The notes: a model not told the origin generated them from the letters alone. 64,000 nucleotides of DNA from Arion vulgaris (GCA_020796225.1 CM036756.1:64409644-64473643); one strand, 5' to 3'. Shown: positions 32,763 through 42,475, counted from the first letter of the stretch. Translations and numbers: made by a program.

Positions 32763-35700
32763 ATCTCTATATTCTATATTTTCTCTATCTCTCTCTCTAT
32801 CTCTCTCTATATATCTCTATCTCTCTCTATCTCTCTCTACAGTGAAACATTTTGTGATCAATAAAAGATTAGACTAAAATAGCAATAGATTGGCAACGAG
32901 ATAAATAATGAAATATATTGACAAGTGTCTTGATAGCGAAAATGAAATCAACAATGTCGAGCCCAAGGTAGTTTGATTCAGAAATTAAAAAAAAGTGTCC
33001 ACTTATTTCTATCGTATACCTTTCTCTGATCTTTCTTACATTCTTCTTCTTCTTCCGCTTTTTTTTTGTCTACTTGTTAAACCACTCTTTGTCATCTGTA
33101 TGTTATCCGAGTCTAAGAGCGATTGTACGTTGTGATAGTTAAGCACGTACAAGTAGGTCAGCACATCCCATTTCCGCGATGCATTTATTTACTTTGGTAG
33201 CTTCCCTGGGCTCCTACCTCAGTCGCCTCTTACGGCATGCGTTGTATGTCACAGTGTTACTATTCTTTGCTCCCCGGCAACACACGTGTCTTTCTTACAT
33301 TGAACTTAATAGTATGCATGGCTTTTGTTAATTACCTTACTGTTCACCATTGAAAGTGGTTTCATCCCCATCCACTATAATTAACGGGTTTTCATGAATA
33401 GTTTGCATTTGTTTCACAGTTGGGTTTATTTCCTTTTGTCTCCCCGTTTCTGTGCCTCTTTGCTTTCTCACTGAGTGTGATCACTAGCCTCGCGTTCTTT
33501 TACAACATGCAAGAGATAATAGTTGTTACCTGTACACTAAATTCAAGATAGGCATCAATGACCTGTTCCCTGTGGCTTGGCGAGTATGACAACAGAGCAT
33601 ATCCTACAGAACTGCCCCCTATGCAGACCTGAGAAGAAAGAGGTGGCCCACCTACACCAGCGTCCAAGGTAACAGCATATCCTACAGAACTGCCCCCAGT
33701 ATGCAAACCTGATAAGAAAGAGGTGGCCCACCTACTCCAGCGCCCAAGGCAGCAGAGCATATTCTACAGAACTGCCCCCGTATGCAGACCTGAGAAGAAA
33801 GAGGTGGCCCACCTCACGCGCCAGGCAACAGAGCATTCCACAGAACTGCCAGATGCAGACCTGAGAAAAAGGTGGCCACCTGCAGCGTCAGGCAAACTGT
33901 ATCTGGCTGATAATCTGAGGCAGACGACTGCCTTTATTAGAGAATCCGAAATCCCAATCTAGTAAGAACGTAGAAGAAGAATATTCGTCGCTACATCGGA
34001 AACTACACGGGAAGTGGAGTAAATTACATAGGTCTACCGAAATTAGTTAATATGGCAGTGACAGAAGGAAAAATAAAGGCCCAAGTCTGAATAGCAAAAC
34101 AACATAAATTATGGTAATCTAAAACTAAAATAAATGTAATAAACAAAATTTCATCCCAATGTACCATCAAAGTAAATGGGCAAATATAAAATGTGTACAT
34201 ATTTATTTCTAAAATAATTATCTGATGCTCCAATAAAATTGTATCCATCTTCTTCTTCGACGTTCCATTATCGACCACTTGTCAACCACTCTGTGTGATT
34301 TGTATGTGATCTGAGCTCAAGAGCGATTGTACGTTGTGCCAGTTATGCGCCTACAAGTAGGTCAGCACATCCGATTTCTGCGCTTTTTATTTACTAGATG
34401 TAAAACCAGCCCCCACCACCCCAGGTAGCAGCTGGCGGACCAGACAGTTACTTTATGTGTAGTTGGTGATATTTAGATATGCTCCTAAATTGCATCGTCC
34501 ACTATAAGCAGTGTGCAACATAAACGAGACCTGACGTAGTAAAAATGATTTTAGTTGTGTAGTGACGAATTAGAACAGTTTAGTAAACAGAGAACAAAGA
34601 AACACATGAAGACAGAGGACGTGTTTTGGTTCTAATGAATAACATCACCAAATAAATATATATGAAGTCTCCAGAGCTAAGTTTGTGTTCTGTAACGTTG
34701 TTTGACCACCATCCTTTTAACATCTATCAACCACCTATAAGCTAAATGTAGCATCCTAGGCCTATAAGTCGCCTCTTGACATCTGCATTTTGCAGTGGTA
34801 CTATTCTTTGCTTCACTTTCGGACTCCGGCACCACACGTGCGAATTGTATTCTAAATAGCAGCACGTGAAAATGGGATTTTAATGTGCGTATATGAAGAA
34901 TTAATTAAAGACTTAAAGACAAGTAAAAGCCATTATGACACTTACAACAATCAGTATTTAGTATAATAAATCAGGAACTATTCTCACTAGAACTATACAA
35001 TAACAATGCTTCTGTTCTGCAACATCTTGATAGTAAAGACAGTTGGGTATTAGTTTCAAGTTAATTGCATATCCTTTACATGACTTTGCGAATCAACCTC
35101 AGCTTTTAACGCTGTTTGTGATTTTTCTAGGCATTATTACGTTCAGTAGTTTGCCATTGCTTTCTGAACGGGTAGTGTCATCGTCCTTTTGTAAAATCCA
35201 CGCGAAACAATTTGCAACCAAATTGTCCGCAGCGTGATTCGAACGCAGAACGTCGGGGTTAATAGATCGAGTCACTATCCCCTAGGACACAGACGTCACC
35301 CTGTTCTGCAACAGCTTGATATTAAAGAGAGTTGGGTATTACAGAACATAAAAACAAGGAAAATTAAATATTTCGGATTCATCAAACGACATGAGTGCCT
35401 AGAGAAGATAATTCTGGAGGAAACGGTGCCTTGAAGAAAAATGAGATGAAGACATAGAAGACGATGGCATCTCGCTGCTGACGCCAGACATCTTGCACAA
35501 AATAGAGAGTTTTCAGGGCTGCTGTCATGGGAGCCAAGTTCCAGAATGGACATAATACTTAATAATGATAATGATGAAACAATACACAATCAATAATAAC
35601 TAAACTTTTTTGTCTTCTCCAATCTTGGTATGCCTCCCGTCGTCAGGATATGAAGAGATTTCTAGAGCGTGCCCTTGTGTACACTTCATAACTAAACATA

Positions 35701-37094
35701 ACTAATCATATCTAAACATAACTAAACATAACTAAATATAACTAATCATAGCTAAACATAACTAATCATAACTAATCATAACTAAACATAACTAATCATA
35801 TCTAAACATAACTAAACATAACTAAATATAACTAATCATAGCTAAACATAACTAATCATAACTAATCATAACTAAACATAACTAATCATAACTAAACATA
35901 ACTAAACATAACTAAACATAACTAATCATAACTAAACATAACTAAACATAACTAATCATAACTAATCATATCTAATCATAACTAATCATAACTAAACATA
36001 TCTAAATATAACTAATCATAACTAAACATAACTAAACATAACTAAACATAATTAAACATAACTAAACATAACTAAACATAACTAATCATAACTAACCATC
36101 ATATCTAACCATAACTAAACATTAACCATAACTAAACATAACTAAACATAATTAAACATAATTAAACATAACTAAACATAACTAATCATAACTAACCATC
36201 ATATCTAACCATAACTAAACATTAACCATAACTAAACATAACTAACCATAATTAAACATAACTAATCATAGCTAAACATAATAAGTAAACATAAGTAAAC
36301 ATCATATCTAAACATCATAACTAAACATTATAACTAAACATGATAACTAAACATTGGAACTAAACATCATAATAAACATTATAACTAATCATCATAACTA
36401 AACATTATAACTAAACATTATAACTAATCATCATAACTAAACATCATAATTAAACATAACTATACATATTAACTGAACATCATAACTAAATATCATATAT
36501 AAGTATCATAACTAAACATAAATAAACAACATAACTAAACATAACTAATCATAACTAAACATAACTTATCATGCCTAAACATAAACTAAACAACATAACT
36601 AAACAACATAACTAAACAACATAACTAAACAACATAACTAAACATAACTAATCATAACTAAACATTCGCCCATATTGTGCCGGGGTCCGCAAGTGAAGCA
36701 AAGAATAGTACCACTGCGATCTACTAGACATGTCGTAAGAGGCGACCTATGTAGGCCCTAGGGAAGCTATCCTAGGAAATAAAAAGCAGCGCAGAAATCG
36801 GATGTGCTGACCTACTTGTAGGCTCATAACTGGCACAACGTACAATCGCTCTTAGGCTCTGATCACATACAAATCACACAGAGTGGTTAACAATTGGTCG
36901 ATATGGAGCGCTCGAAGAAGAAGAAGAACTAAACATAAGACAAGTTAACTTACTTGCACTACTGACGGTGGTACTTTGCTTCCGTTGTTCTCAAGAAGTT
37001 TCTTCAACTCTTCCAATTCGAGACTTCCATTCTTATTTGTGTCAGCATCCTTGAATAATCGTGTCCACTCTTCAACATTTTTACCTCCTGCCAT
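26261..37094 (-). CDS. CABP-2: four-EF-hand calcium-binding protein, 142 aa, three coding exons
   Basis: On the minus strand the CDS joins 37094-36954, 30236-30148 and 26459-26261 (141+89+199 nt). The product begins MAGGKNVEEW and ends EEFFNAST. EF loops are at residues 18-29 (D-T-N-K-N-G..E), 89-100 (D-A-D-N-S-G..E) and 125-136 (D-P-N-N-D-N..E). The last has Asn instead of Gly at loop position 6, which may alter binding. EF-hand 2 (54-66) has the same 13-position spacing as CABP-1. It is probably a cytosolic Ca2+-binding protein of the calmodulin superfamily. By hand it matches CABP-1 at 61/142 positions without gaps. Intron 1 (30237-36953) and intron 2 (26460-30147) hold tandem arrays, SINEs and a 1.75-kb hAT transposon. 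It is convergent with CABP-1, so the two come from an inverted duplication or a flip after duplication. Confidence 0.9.
26595..26759. mobile_element. hAT-N1 MITE
   Basis: Ends CAGAGGCGGCTCGTCATTAA and CACGAGCCGCCACTG. Flanks ATATATAT on both sides, consistent with an 8-bp duplication but in simple sequence. In CABP-2 intron 2. Confidence 0.8.
26760..26862. repeat. TA-rich microsatellite
   Basis: (TA)n with CTACTATATATAT units, starting directly at the MITE end. Confidence 0.8.
27041..27112 (+). mobile_element. SINE-A 3' end
   Basis: ACAAAGATCAAACATATCAC, AAAATTGGTCGTAAAGAAC, then AGAAGAAGAAGA. Head missing. Confidence 0.5.
27757..28143 (-). mobile_element. LINE-delta RNase H and tail fragment
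   Basis: The minus frame has HAGVYDNERADRLASTAS, the RNase H motif with its last Asp. A Cys-containing end CRGRV-like segment and EHLWVCPECND follow. 128 codons, starting mid-domain. Copies at 47132 and 51252. In CABP-2 intron 2. Confidence 0.75.
28236..29989 (-). mobile_element. hAT-N1 family long element with transposase fragment
   Basis: Ends CAGTGGCGGCTCGTGGTC and AACGAGCCGCCTCTG. The exact 8-bp duplication AGTTTATA lies at 28228-28235 and 29990-29997. The termini equal those of the 165-bp MITEs. The minus strand carries a transposase N-terminal piece at 29107-28805. A roughly 210-bp internal duplication (29636 and 29845) sits in the 5' part. At 1754 bp it lacks the catalytic and C-terminal parts. 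Sits in CABP-2 intron 2. Confidence 0.85.
28805..29107 (-). pseudogene. hAT transposase N-terminal zinc-finger (TTF-type) fragment
   Basis: The frame starts MNQVDYLLRNPFPSLKIEEK and has KRLGAHQPNSFVY, then KKSWLTVSEEKQSFFGFFY and HGEGLWSTVGCRDF. The DYLLxNPF..K.EIKRLG.HQP.....W.......FCF.C.LF order is that of the TTF-type zinc finger before hAT transposases (ZMYM1-like). The Cys pattern is partly lost and no RNase H-like catalytic domain follows. Confidence 0.65.
30033..30115 (-). mobile_element. SINE-E 3' fragment
   Basis: ATATCCTTTACAGGACGTTT, GGCACCACTTATACGTTCAG. About 30 bp from the CABP-2 exon 2 donor. Confidence 0.5.
30148..30236 (-). CDS. CABP-2 second coding exon (EF-hand 2)
   Basis: This is an 89-nt exon. 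The minus-strand acceptor TTTTCAAACCAG lies just above 30236 and the donor GTAAGTATAT just below 30148. It encodes residues 48-76, including FDGDKGDNKITLEEF, plus two bases of codon 77. A tandem array of about 110-bp units begins only about 14 bases upstream of the acceptor. Confidence 0.87.
30252..31088. repeat. About 110-bp tandem array with TC-rich spacers, 8 units
   Basis: The unit begins ATCAATGTTATTCAACTTAA and ends TACTTCTTCTTCTAACACAT, followed by a (TCTCTA)n spacer of variable length. Eight starts from 30252 to 31006. In CABP-2 intron 1, adjoining the exon 2 acceptor. Confidence 0.85.
31085..31564 (-). mobile_element. SINE-B copy split by LINE-gamma
   Basis: Left part ACATATCGACCACTTGTTAA; right part TTGTACGTTGTGACAATTAT to GACAACACACGGGTG. 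The halves join at the 31179-31377 insertion. Confidence 0.6.
31179..31377 (+). mobile_element. LINE-gamma 3' end inserted into a SINE-B
   Basis: Contains SSMEEIERVAQDR in frame and ends GGAATTATTAT. Flanked by TATTGTA at 31172-31178 and 31378-31384. 199 bp, strongly 5'-truncated. Confidence 0.65.
31696..32112 (+). mobile_element. SINE-D copy
   Basis: Head TCTCTGTGGCGCAGAAGTTA with A box-like TGGCGCAGAAG. The body has TCGAGTTTCTAGTCCTATCG and the tail ATCAATCAATC runs into the microsatellite. Confidence 0.65.
32113..32840. repeat. TCTATC/TCTC microsatellite, about 730 bp
   Basis: Imperfect (TCTATC)n(TC)n without other content. It keeps one + frame open for 292 codons of Ser/Leu/Tyr/Ile, which is not a protein. 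In CABP-2 intron 1. Confidence 0.95.
33041..33288 (-). mobile_element. SINE-B copy
   Basis: (TTC)n start, TCTAAGAGCGATTGTACGTT, CCTCAGTCGCCTCTTACGGC, end CCCCGGCAACACACGTG. In CABP-2 intron 1. Confidence 0.7.
33590..33985 (+). mobile_element. LINE-zeta C-terminal tail, tandemly repeated
   Basis: About four units of roughly 80 bp, each with ATCCTACAGAACTGCCCCC (HILQNCP-type zinc-finger tail of LINE ORF2). Then LADNLRQTTAFIRESEIPI and stop, and GTAGAAGAAGAA. The later units are eroded. Confidence 0.6.
34246..34397 (-). mobile_element. SINE-B 3' part
   Basis: CTTCTTCTTCGACGTTCC to TTTTTATTTACTAG. The head half is absent here; a head half lies at 34745-34842. Confidence 0.6.
34745..34842 (-). 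mobile_element. SINE-B head fragment
   Basis: TAAGTCGCCTCTTGACATCT, GTGGTACTATTCTTTGCTTC, GCACCACACGTGCG. Confidence 0.5.
35066..35301 (-). mobile_element. SINE-E variant copy
   Basis: Shares TTGCGAATCAACC..CAGC and GCCATTGCTTTCTGAACGGG with 25005-25242. Confidence 0.6.
35302..35580 (+). mobile_element. LINE-beta-like 3' end
   Basis: Reads RKIKYFGFIKRHECLEKII.. then, across a stop, W...R.. and AVMGAKFQNG-like codons (GCTGCTGTCATGGGAGCCAA). A second copy of that end is at 53600-53692. Confidence 0.55.
35690..36665. repeat. 10-bp array (AACTAAACAT), about 970 bp
   Basis: Units AACTAAACAT and AACTAATCAT with local higher-order repeats, for example a 120-bp block twice near 35697 and 35807. 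In CABP-2 intron 1. Confidence 0.92.
36667..36927 (+). mobile_element. SINE-B inserted at the end of the 10-bp array
   Basis: CGCCCATATTGTGCCGGGGT to GAAGAAGAAG, with AACTAAACAT on both sides. It ends only about 25 bp from the CABP-2 exon 1 donor. Confidence 0.75.
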
Positions 37095-37129
37095 TTTATT
37101 TCTTCTTGGTTCTGGTTAAGACAAACAAA
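36954..37129 (-). CDS. CABP-2 first coding exon with 35-nt 5' UTR segment
   Basis: Read on the minus strand, acceptor TTCTCTACAG precedes position 37129. Thirty-five UTR bases lead to ATG at 37094-37092, then 47 codons run to 36954, followed by donor GTAAGT. It encodes EF-hand 1. The exon is 176 nt, as in CABP-1. Confidence 0.88.
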
Positions 37130-37299
37130 CTGTAGAGAACACAACAATAAAAAAATTTGAACGATTCATATAAATTATCTAGTGCACATAACACACACAT
37201 CCACATATCTAACTAGTGCACATAACCACTATCAACAGTCATCACACACATCCTATCTAACTAGTGCACATAACACAACACATCCACATATCTAACTTT

Positions 37300-37560
37300 T
37301 TCTTCTTCTTCTTTGAGCGCTCCTTATCGACCACTTGTCAACCACTCTGTGTGATTTGTTTGTGATCTGAGCCAAGAGCGATTGTACGTTGTGAAAGTTA
37401 TGCACCTATAAGTAGGTCAGCACATCCGATTTATGTGTTGTTTTTTATTTACTAGGGTAGCATACCTAGTGCCTACATCAGTTGCCTCTTACGACATGCA
37501 TTGTAGGTTGCAGTGGTACTATTCTTTGCTTCTCTTACGGGTCCCAGCACACCACGGGCG
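37300..37560 (-). mobile_element. SINE-B with exact 12-bp duplication, 5' of CABP-2
   Basis: Reverse copy from TCTTCTTCTTCTTTGAGCGC to CACCACGGGCG. ATATCTAACTTT lies at 37288-37299 and 37561-37572. About 170 bp upstream of the exon's acceptor; a young-looking copy. Confidence 0.8.
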
Positions 37561-37724
37561 ATATCTAACTTTGATCATGTATGCTCCACATGTGGTAGGG
37601 GATTATGTTCTAGGATTGGACTCTACAGTCACCTCCACACATACCAGAGAGGTGCAGCAGCACACGTCTGAGGCTGTGTCATCATCGCTTGCGATGGACG
37701 GCTATTACTATTACTAGTGCTACA

Positions 37725-38165
37725 AACTTCGTTGATAAATTACTTTCGTTGATACATTACTTTGGTTGATACATTACTTTCGTTGATACATTACTTTGGT
37801 TGATACATTACTTTGTTGATACATTACTTTGGTTGATACATTATTTGGTTGATACATTACTTTGGTTGATCATTACTTTCGCTGATACATTCTTTCGTCT
37901 GATACATTACTTGTTGATACATTACTTCGTGATACATTACTTTGTTGATACATTACTTCGCTGATCATTACTTTCGTTGATACATTATTTTGTTGATACA
38001 TTACTTCTGATACATTACTTGGCTGATACATTACTTTCGCTGATACATTACTCGTGATACATTGCTTTGGTTGATACATTACTTTGTGATACATTACTTT
38101 GTGATACATTACTTGGTCTGATACATTACTTTGTTGATACATTACTTTGGTTGATACATACTCGA
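37725..38165. repeat. About 17-bp minisatellite (TTGATACATTACTTTGG)
   Basis: About 27 units with many 1-3 bp indels. Upstream of the CABP-2 coding start, probably inside its first intron. Confidence 0.88.
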
Positions 38166-38240
38166 CTAGTGTTGCTAGATCTCTCTAGCGTCTACATTAT
38201 TGATATATGAACCAAGCAACTATTTGATAGTAGTGATAGC

Positions 38241-38497
38241 CCCCCGTGTGTAGCCGGGGGCCGCAAGGGAAGCAAAGTATAGGGCCACTGGGATCTACAA
38301 GGCATGTCGTAAGAGGCGACTGATGTAGGACCTAGGAAGCTACACTAGTAAATAAAAAGCATCGCAGAAATCGGATGTGCTGGTCTACTTGTAGGCGCAG
38401 AACTGCACAACGTAAAATCGCCCTTAGGCTCAGATCACATACAAATGACACAGTGGTTAACAAGTGGTTGATATCGAGAGTTCGAAGATTAAGAATA
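38241..38497 (+). mobile_element. SINE-B copy
   Basis: CCGTGTGTAGCCGGGGGCC, CATGTCGTAAGAGGCGACTG, tail GTTCGAAGATTAAGAA. Confidence 0.65.
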
Positions 38498-38508
38498 TAT
38501 TGGTAATG

Positions 38509-38755
38509 TGGGCGTATGTAGCTTAAGCGGTAGTGAGCTCGTTCACAACCCAAGCGTACCTGGTTCAAAACCCGTGGCGGACAATTTGGAAGCAATTGTG
38601 TTCAGCGTGGATTTTTACGAACAGTAAAAATAGACCTACATTCAGAAAGCAATGACAAACTACTTAATGTAAAAGTGGTGCCTCGAAAATCCTTGACTCG
38701 TTTACTGTGGTTGATGGCCAAGTCCTGTAAAGGACATGCCTTGATTTTCATTTTT
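38509..38755 (+). mobile_element. SINE-E copy
   Basis: GGGCGTATGTAGCTTAAGCG to GGACATGCCTTGATTTTCAT. Complete-looking; head with GGTTCAAAACC in the B-box position. Confidence 0.65.
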
Positions 38756-38839
38756 CAATAAAACCTTATGAAAAGATAAGACAAACAGATATAATAAAAC
38801 CTTATGAAAAGATATGACAAACAGATATAATAAAAACAG

Positions 38840-39069
38840 GGCCTAAAGCTGAAGTATTGACGTCATTGCACCGAGATTTACCGATATTGTTCCTCCTTTA
38901 CCGCGAAATGGCACGCCATCTGAAAAGAATATTGCATAAAGCACACACTTAGTAGCTCCGGTAACAATCTTAGCGGTCTCTGAAAAAAATGCACTGATGA
39001 ACAGAACGACGCGGTTAGGATTGGAACGCACGAACTTCCGAACGCAATGCAAGACTGCACCCTTTTACT
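38840..39069 (-). mobile_element. SINE-C copy (degenerate)
   Basis: AATGGCACGCCATCTGAAAA, CTGAAAAAAATGCACTGATG, GGATTGGAACGCACGAACTT. Confidence 0.6.
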
Positions 39070-39279
39070 CCGTGATTTATTTTGCCTCAAGATAGATTTA
39101 TATATAATGCAATGTATACTGATTTAACCGGCACACTGGCTTTGCGTCATCATGAAAAATTCTACAAGCCTGTATATCAGCTCAGAAGAGGTGAAAGAGT
39201 TAAACACTTAAGCCATAGAGACGATTCCACCCCCCCCTCACACACACATATATAATAAGGCTTTATGTAAAGGTTAGAC

Positions 39280-39658
39280 CATAAGTTCCCAAACTTATTC
39301 AGGTCACCGCCCACTTTGCGAAACATAAATTTTGTAACGCCCCTCCCTCCCTTCCCCGCCTCCCATTATAACAGTTTTCCGCGTTCAAGCAGTTTGATAT
39401 GTTGAAGTAAATAGCAGCTAATGATACATTACTGCTTACGCCATTAAAGTATTGAAAATGTAGGAACCTATATGCACTTCATCTTGAATACAGTTACTCA
39501 ATCGCAAAATCAATTTATTTTAAATAAATATTATTTATAAGGAGCCACCGAACCCTACATCACCTGACGCCCCCAATTCTTCTGAACCCATATCACTCCC
39601 ATAGGAGCGTCAGCGCCCACTGAGGGAGGGGCGTTGACGCCCACTTTGGAAACCTATG
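39280..39658. mobile_element. hAT-N2 element, perfect 8-bp duplication
   Basis: 379 bp. Ends CATAAGTTCCCAAACTT and ACTTTGGAAACCTATG. GGTTAGAC at 39272-39279 and 39659-39666 is identical. This copy defines the boundaries of the family. Confidence 0.85.
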
Positions 39659-39825
39659 GGTTAGACAAACACAAATAATAAAACATCAATAAAATATTAG
39701 TCAAAAACTTTGTTTTCATTTTTGTAAAAGTACATTTTGCATCTAAACACGCAGACCAAATTAAATGGGGAAAAAATAATTTATTTCTTTTAGAAGCTTG
39801 ATCAACTAACTGCGGTGTATGTTAC

Positions 39826-40168
39826 ATATGGAATGAATTCAGGAGAAGTGATGAAATCAGAGAAATGTCTGGTCAACTACTAGTAACAACTGTTATAAGA
39901 AGGAAAAGATGAAGATGATATGTTGGACACACCTTGAGAAGTAATGATCAATGAATATCAAAGCAGGCATTGAAGTCAGATGCAAAGGGTTCAAGAAAGA
40001 GAAGACGACCTAGGGAGACCCTGAAACGAACGTGGCTGAGAGAGGCAAGAAATATCGGTCTCAGTTCCATGGAGGAGATCGAATGAGTTGCCCAGGATAG
40101 AGCGGTATTGAGAAATATCTTGCAGGCCCTATGTAACGTATTACGGTACGAGAGAAATTATTATCAGT
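39826..40168 (+). mobile_element. LINE-gamma C-terminal fragment
   Basis: GGAATGAATTCAGGAGAAGT..., ATCGGTCTCAGTTCCATGGA, ending GTAACGTATTACGGTACGAG and ATTATTAT. Stops in frame. Confidence 0.65.
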
Positions 40169-40278
40169 ATTATTATGCCATATAAGGAGCGACTGTCAAT
40201 CCAGCAAAGGCATCTGTAAGTGAATCGTACCTGTTAAATAAACGAATCATTAACACATTTACACCGAATTAATAAGAT

Positions 40279-40416
40279 CATCTTGGATTCTCCAAAAAGA
40301 GTTAATTCTTCATTTTTCATGTATGTTGGCCTACACACTCTGATATAACCAACAAAAGATATGTTCTTAGGTTGAAAGAAGAGTGACTCTGCTTAAAAAG
40401 ACTTGAATCCCTACAT
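40279..40416 (-). mobile_element. SINE-K copy
   Basis: Reverse of 7556-7692: ATGTATGTTGGCCTACACAC, TGATATAACCAACAAAAG. Confidence 0.45.
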
Positions 40417-40444
40417 AACAAAACAAAACAAACAATTTACACCG

Positions 40445-40578
40445 ATGGGTATCATGTATGAAAATAGAGCATGTACATATGGGGGCGCGTTAGCAAACTG
40501 TTATAATGTGGAGGAGGGCGTTACAAAGTTTATGTTGGGTAAAGTGGGCGGTGGGCCGAAAAAGTTTGGGAATCTATG
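40445..40578. mobile_element. hAT-N2 end fragment (reverse)
   Basis: AAACTGTTATAATGTGGAGG, AAAGTGGGCGGTGGGCCG, AAGTTTGGGAATCTATG. The other end is missing. Confidence 0.5.
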
Positions 40579-40604
40579 GCTTAGAGTGATTCCATCTCAA
40601 CGTC

Positions 40605-40692
40605 TACAATAGCCAATGAGAGAGAAAAATTGCGAACGATTGTTGGGGGTGACATAGTTCTGCTAAGGACAAGTTATTTGATGACGATGAAG
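40605..40692 (+). mobile_element. LINE-beta 3' tip
   Basis: GAACGATTGTTGGGGGTGAC, GGACAAGTTATTTGATGACG. Very short. Confidence 0.45.
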
Positions 40693-41044
40693 GAATTAAG
40701 AAAATAAACGGACTAAATAACTTAAAAAGCAACATAATCACTTCTAACTGGAAAGAAGGAAAACCAAAACGATCGATCGATAATAATGAATCATAAGTTA
40801 TAGTGGAGTCATCGATAACAGATTAGATTAGACGCTACGCTAGTGACATTCTTCTTCACCCTAGGGCGGCATAGGTCCACAAAGAAGGCATTTCAAGCCC
40901 GTCTATCCGAGGCTATCTTTTCCAGATCTCCCCACCATCTCCCCATTTTCTTTCCATGAGTTCCCTTCTTTCGAGGGTTCCCTCAGCTGGCAAGCTATTG
41001 AATTTTCCTGGTTGTGGTTTCTATAGATTTCTAGTGATTTTTAC

Positions 41045-41163
41045 AGGGTGGGGTAGCTGGCCCCAATCCTAACCTCCTTAGTCGCCTCTTACGACATGCG
41101 TGGCATGTAACAGTGGTTCTATTCTTTACACCCCTAATTTGAACCCCGGTAACCACTCGGGCG
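41045..41163 (-). mobile_element. SINE-A head fragment
   Basis: CCTTAGTCGCCTCTTACGAC, GTTCTATTCTTTACACCCC, GGTAACCACTCGGGCG. Confidence 0.6.
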
Positions 41164-41718
41164 CCGCTAATGACATAATGTCATTGAAATTCCTGTGTTC
41201 GATACCAACTTTGGCCAAATATGTTTGATGTGCACAAGGTCCGCGGTCGTACAACAATTTTCCTTGATTCTTTACTTGGCAATCTAAATTGCAAGTACCT
41301 CTGAAATCAAAGTAAGGTTCGCCTGAGCGACAACATATTTGACTCCATGACTACGTCTGAAATCACAGCCAGGAGAACCAAAATAAAATATACAAAAATA
41401 AACTGATTCACCCCATGAATTCTGAGCTAGTTTTCCAGACATCCAGTTTCTAAATAAGAACTTAAAGAACGTTTTCACCGCGTAAATTTATTAGCTAACA
41501 AATAACCTTTATAAAATGTCTAGTTAAATGCAAACGTGAATACATTAACTTTCAAGTCTCGGTTTGTCACTTACGTACTCCATCCAGGTGTCCATGCGTA
41601 TTTATTATTGCATAACTTAATCAGTCCTTTTTTGCAATTATTCTTACCTGAAAGATGACAAATAGTTCCAGAAACTGCGATGTTGAATAGTAATCGTTTT
41701 TAGCTAAATATGCTAAAT

Positions 41719-42358
41719 CATAGGTTCCCGAACTTTTTCGGGCCACCGCCCACTTCGCGAGACATACACTTTGTAAACCCCCCATCCCCACCCACATTAT
41801 AACAGTTTTACACCTTCACGCAGTTTGATATTTTCGACGTAAATATCAACTAATGATACATTACTGCTTATGTTGTTAAATATCAACTAATGATACATTA
41901 CTGCTTATGTTGTTAAATAGCAACTAATGATACATTACTGCTTATGTTGTTAAATATCAACTAATGATACATTACTGCTTATGTTGTTAAATATCAACTA
42001 ATGATACATTACTGCTTATGTTGTTAAATAGCAACATTACTGCTTATGTTGTTAAATATCAACTAATGATACATTACTGCTTATGTTGTTAAATAGCAAC
42101 TAACGATACATTACTGTTTATGTCGTTCAAGTATTGAAAAAGTAGTGATCAATATGTGCTTCATCTTGAATATAGTTATTCAATGATAAAATCACAAAAA
42201 TAATTTATTTTTAAATATATATTCTTAATTTCTTCTATATGGAACCACTGACTCACTCCTGGATTGCCTAAACGCCCCACAAATGCTTCTGAACCCACTA
42301 TCGTCCCCCTAGAAGGCTTCAGTACCAACTGGGGGTACGCCCACTTTGGGAACCTATG
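41719..42358. mobile_element. hAT-N2 element with internal minisatellite
   Basis: Ends CATAGGTTCCCGAACTT and ACTTTGGGAACCTATG. Flanks TGCTAAAT and TACTAAAT (7/8). 640 bp. Confidence 0.8.
41838..42120. repeat. 37-bp minisatellite inside hAT-N2
   Basis: ACTAATGATACATTACTGCT recurs every 37 bp or so, 7-8 times. The short sibling at 39280 has one such unit (near 39420). Confidence 0.85.
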
Positions 42359-42475
42359 TACTAAATAGAATCGTTTTTTTCCATATACAAACAAAGATGA
42401 GAGTACTGAATTTTCTGTTTAATATTGCGTTTATTTTAACACATATTTTAGCTGAAAAATAATTTAATCTAAATA

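Noticed and set aside
31999..32877. 292-codon Ser/Leu/Tyr-rich frame
   Set aside because: Translation of a TCTATC microsatellite.
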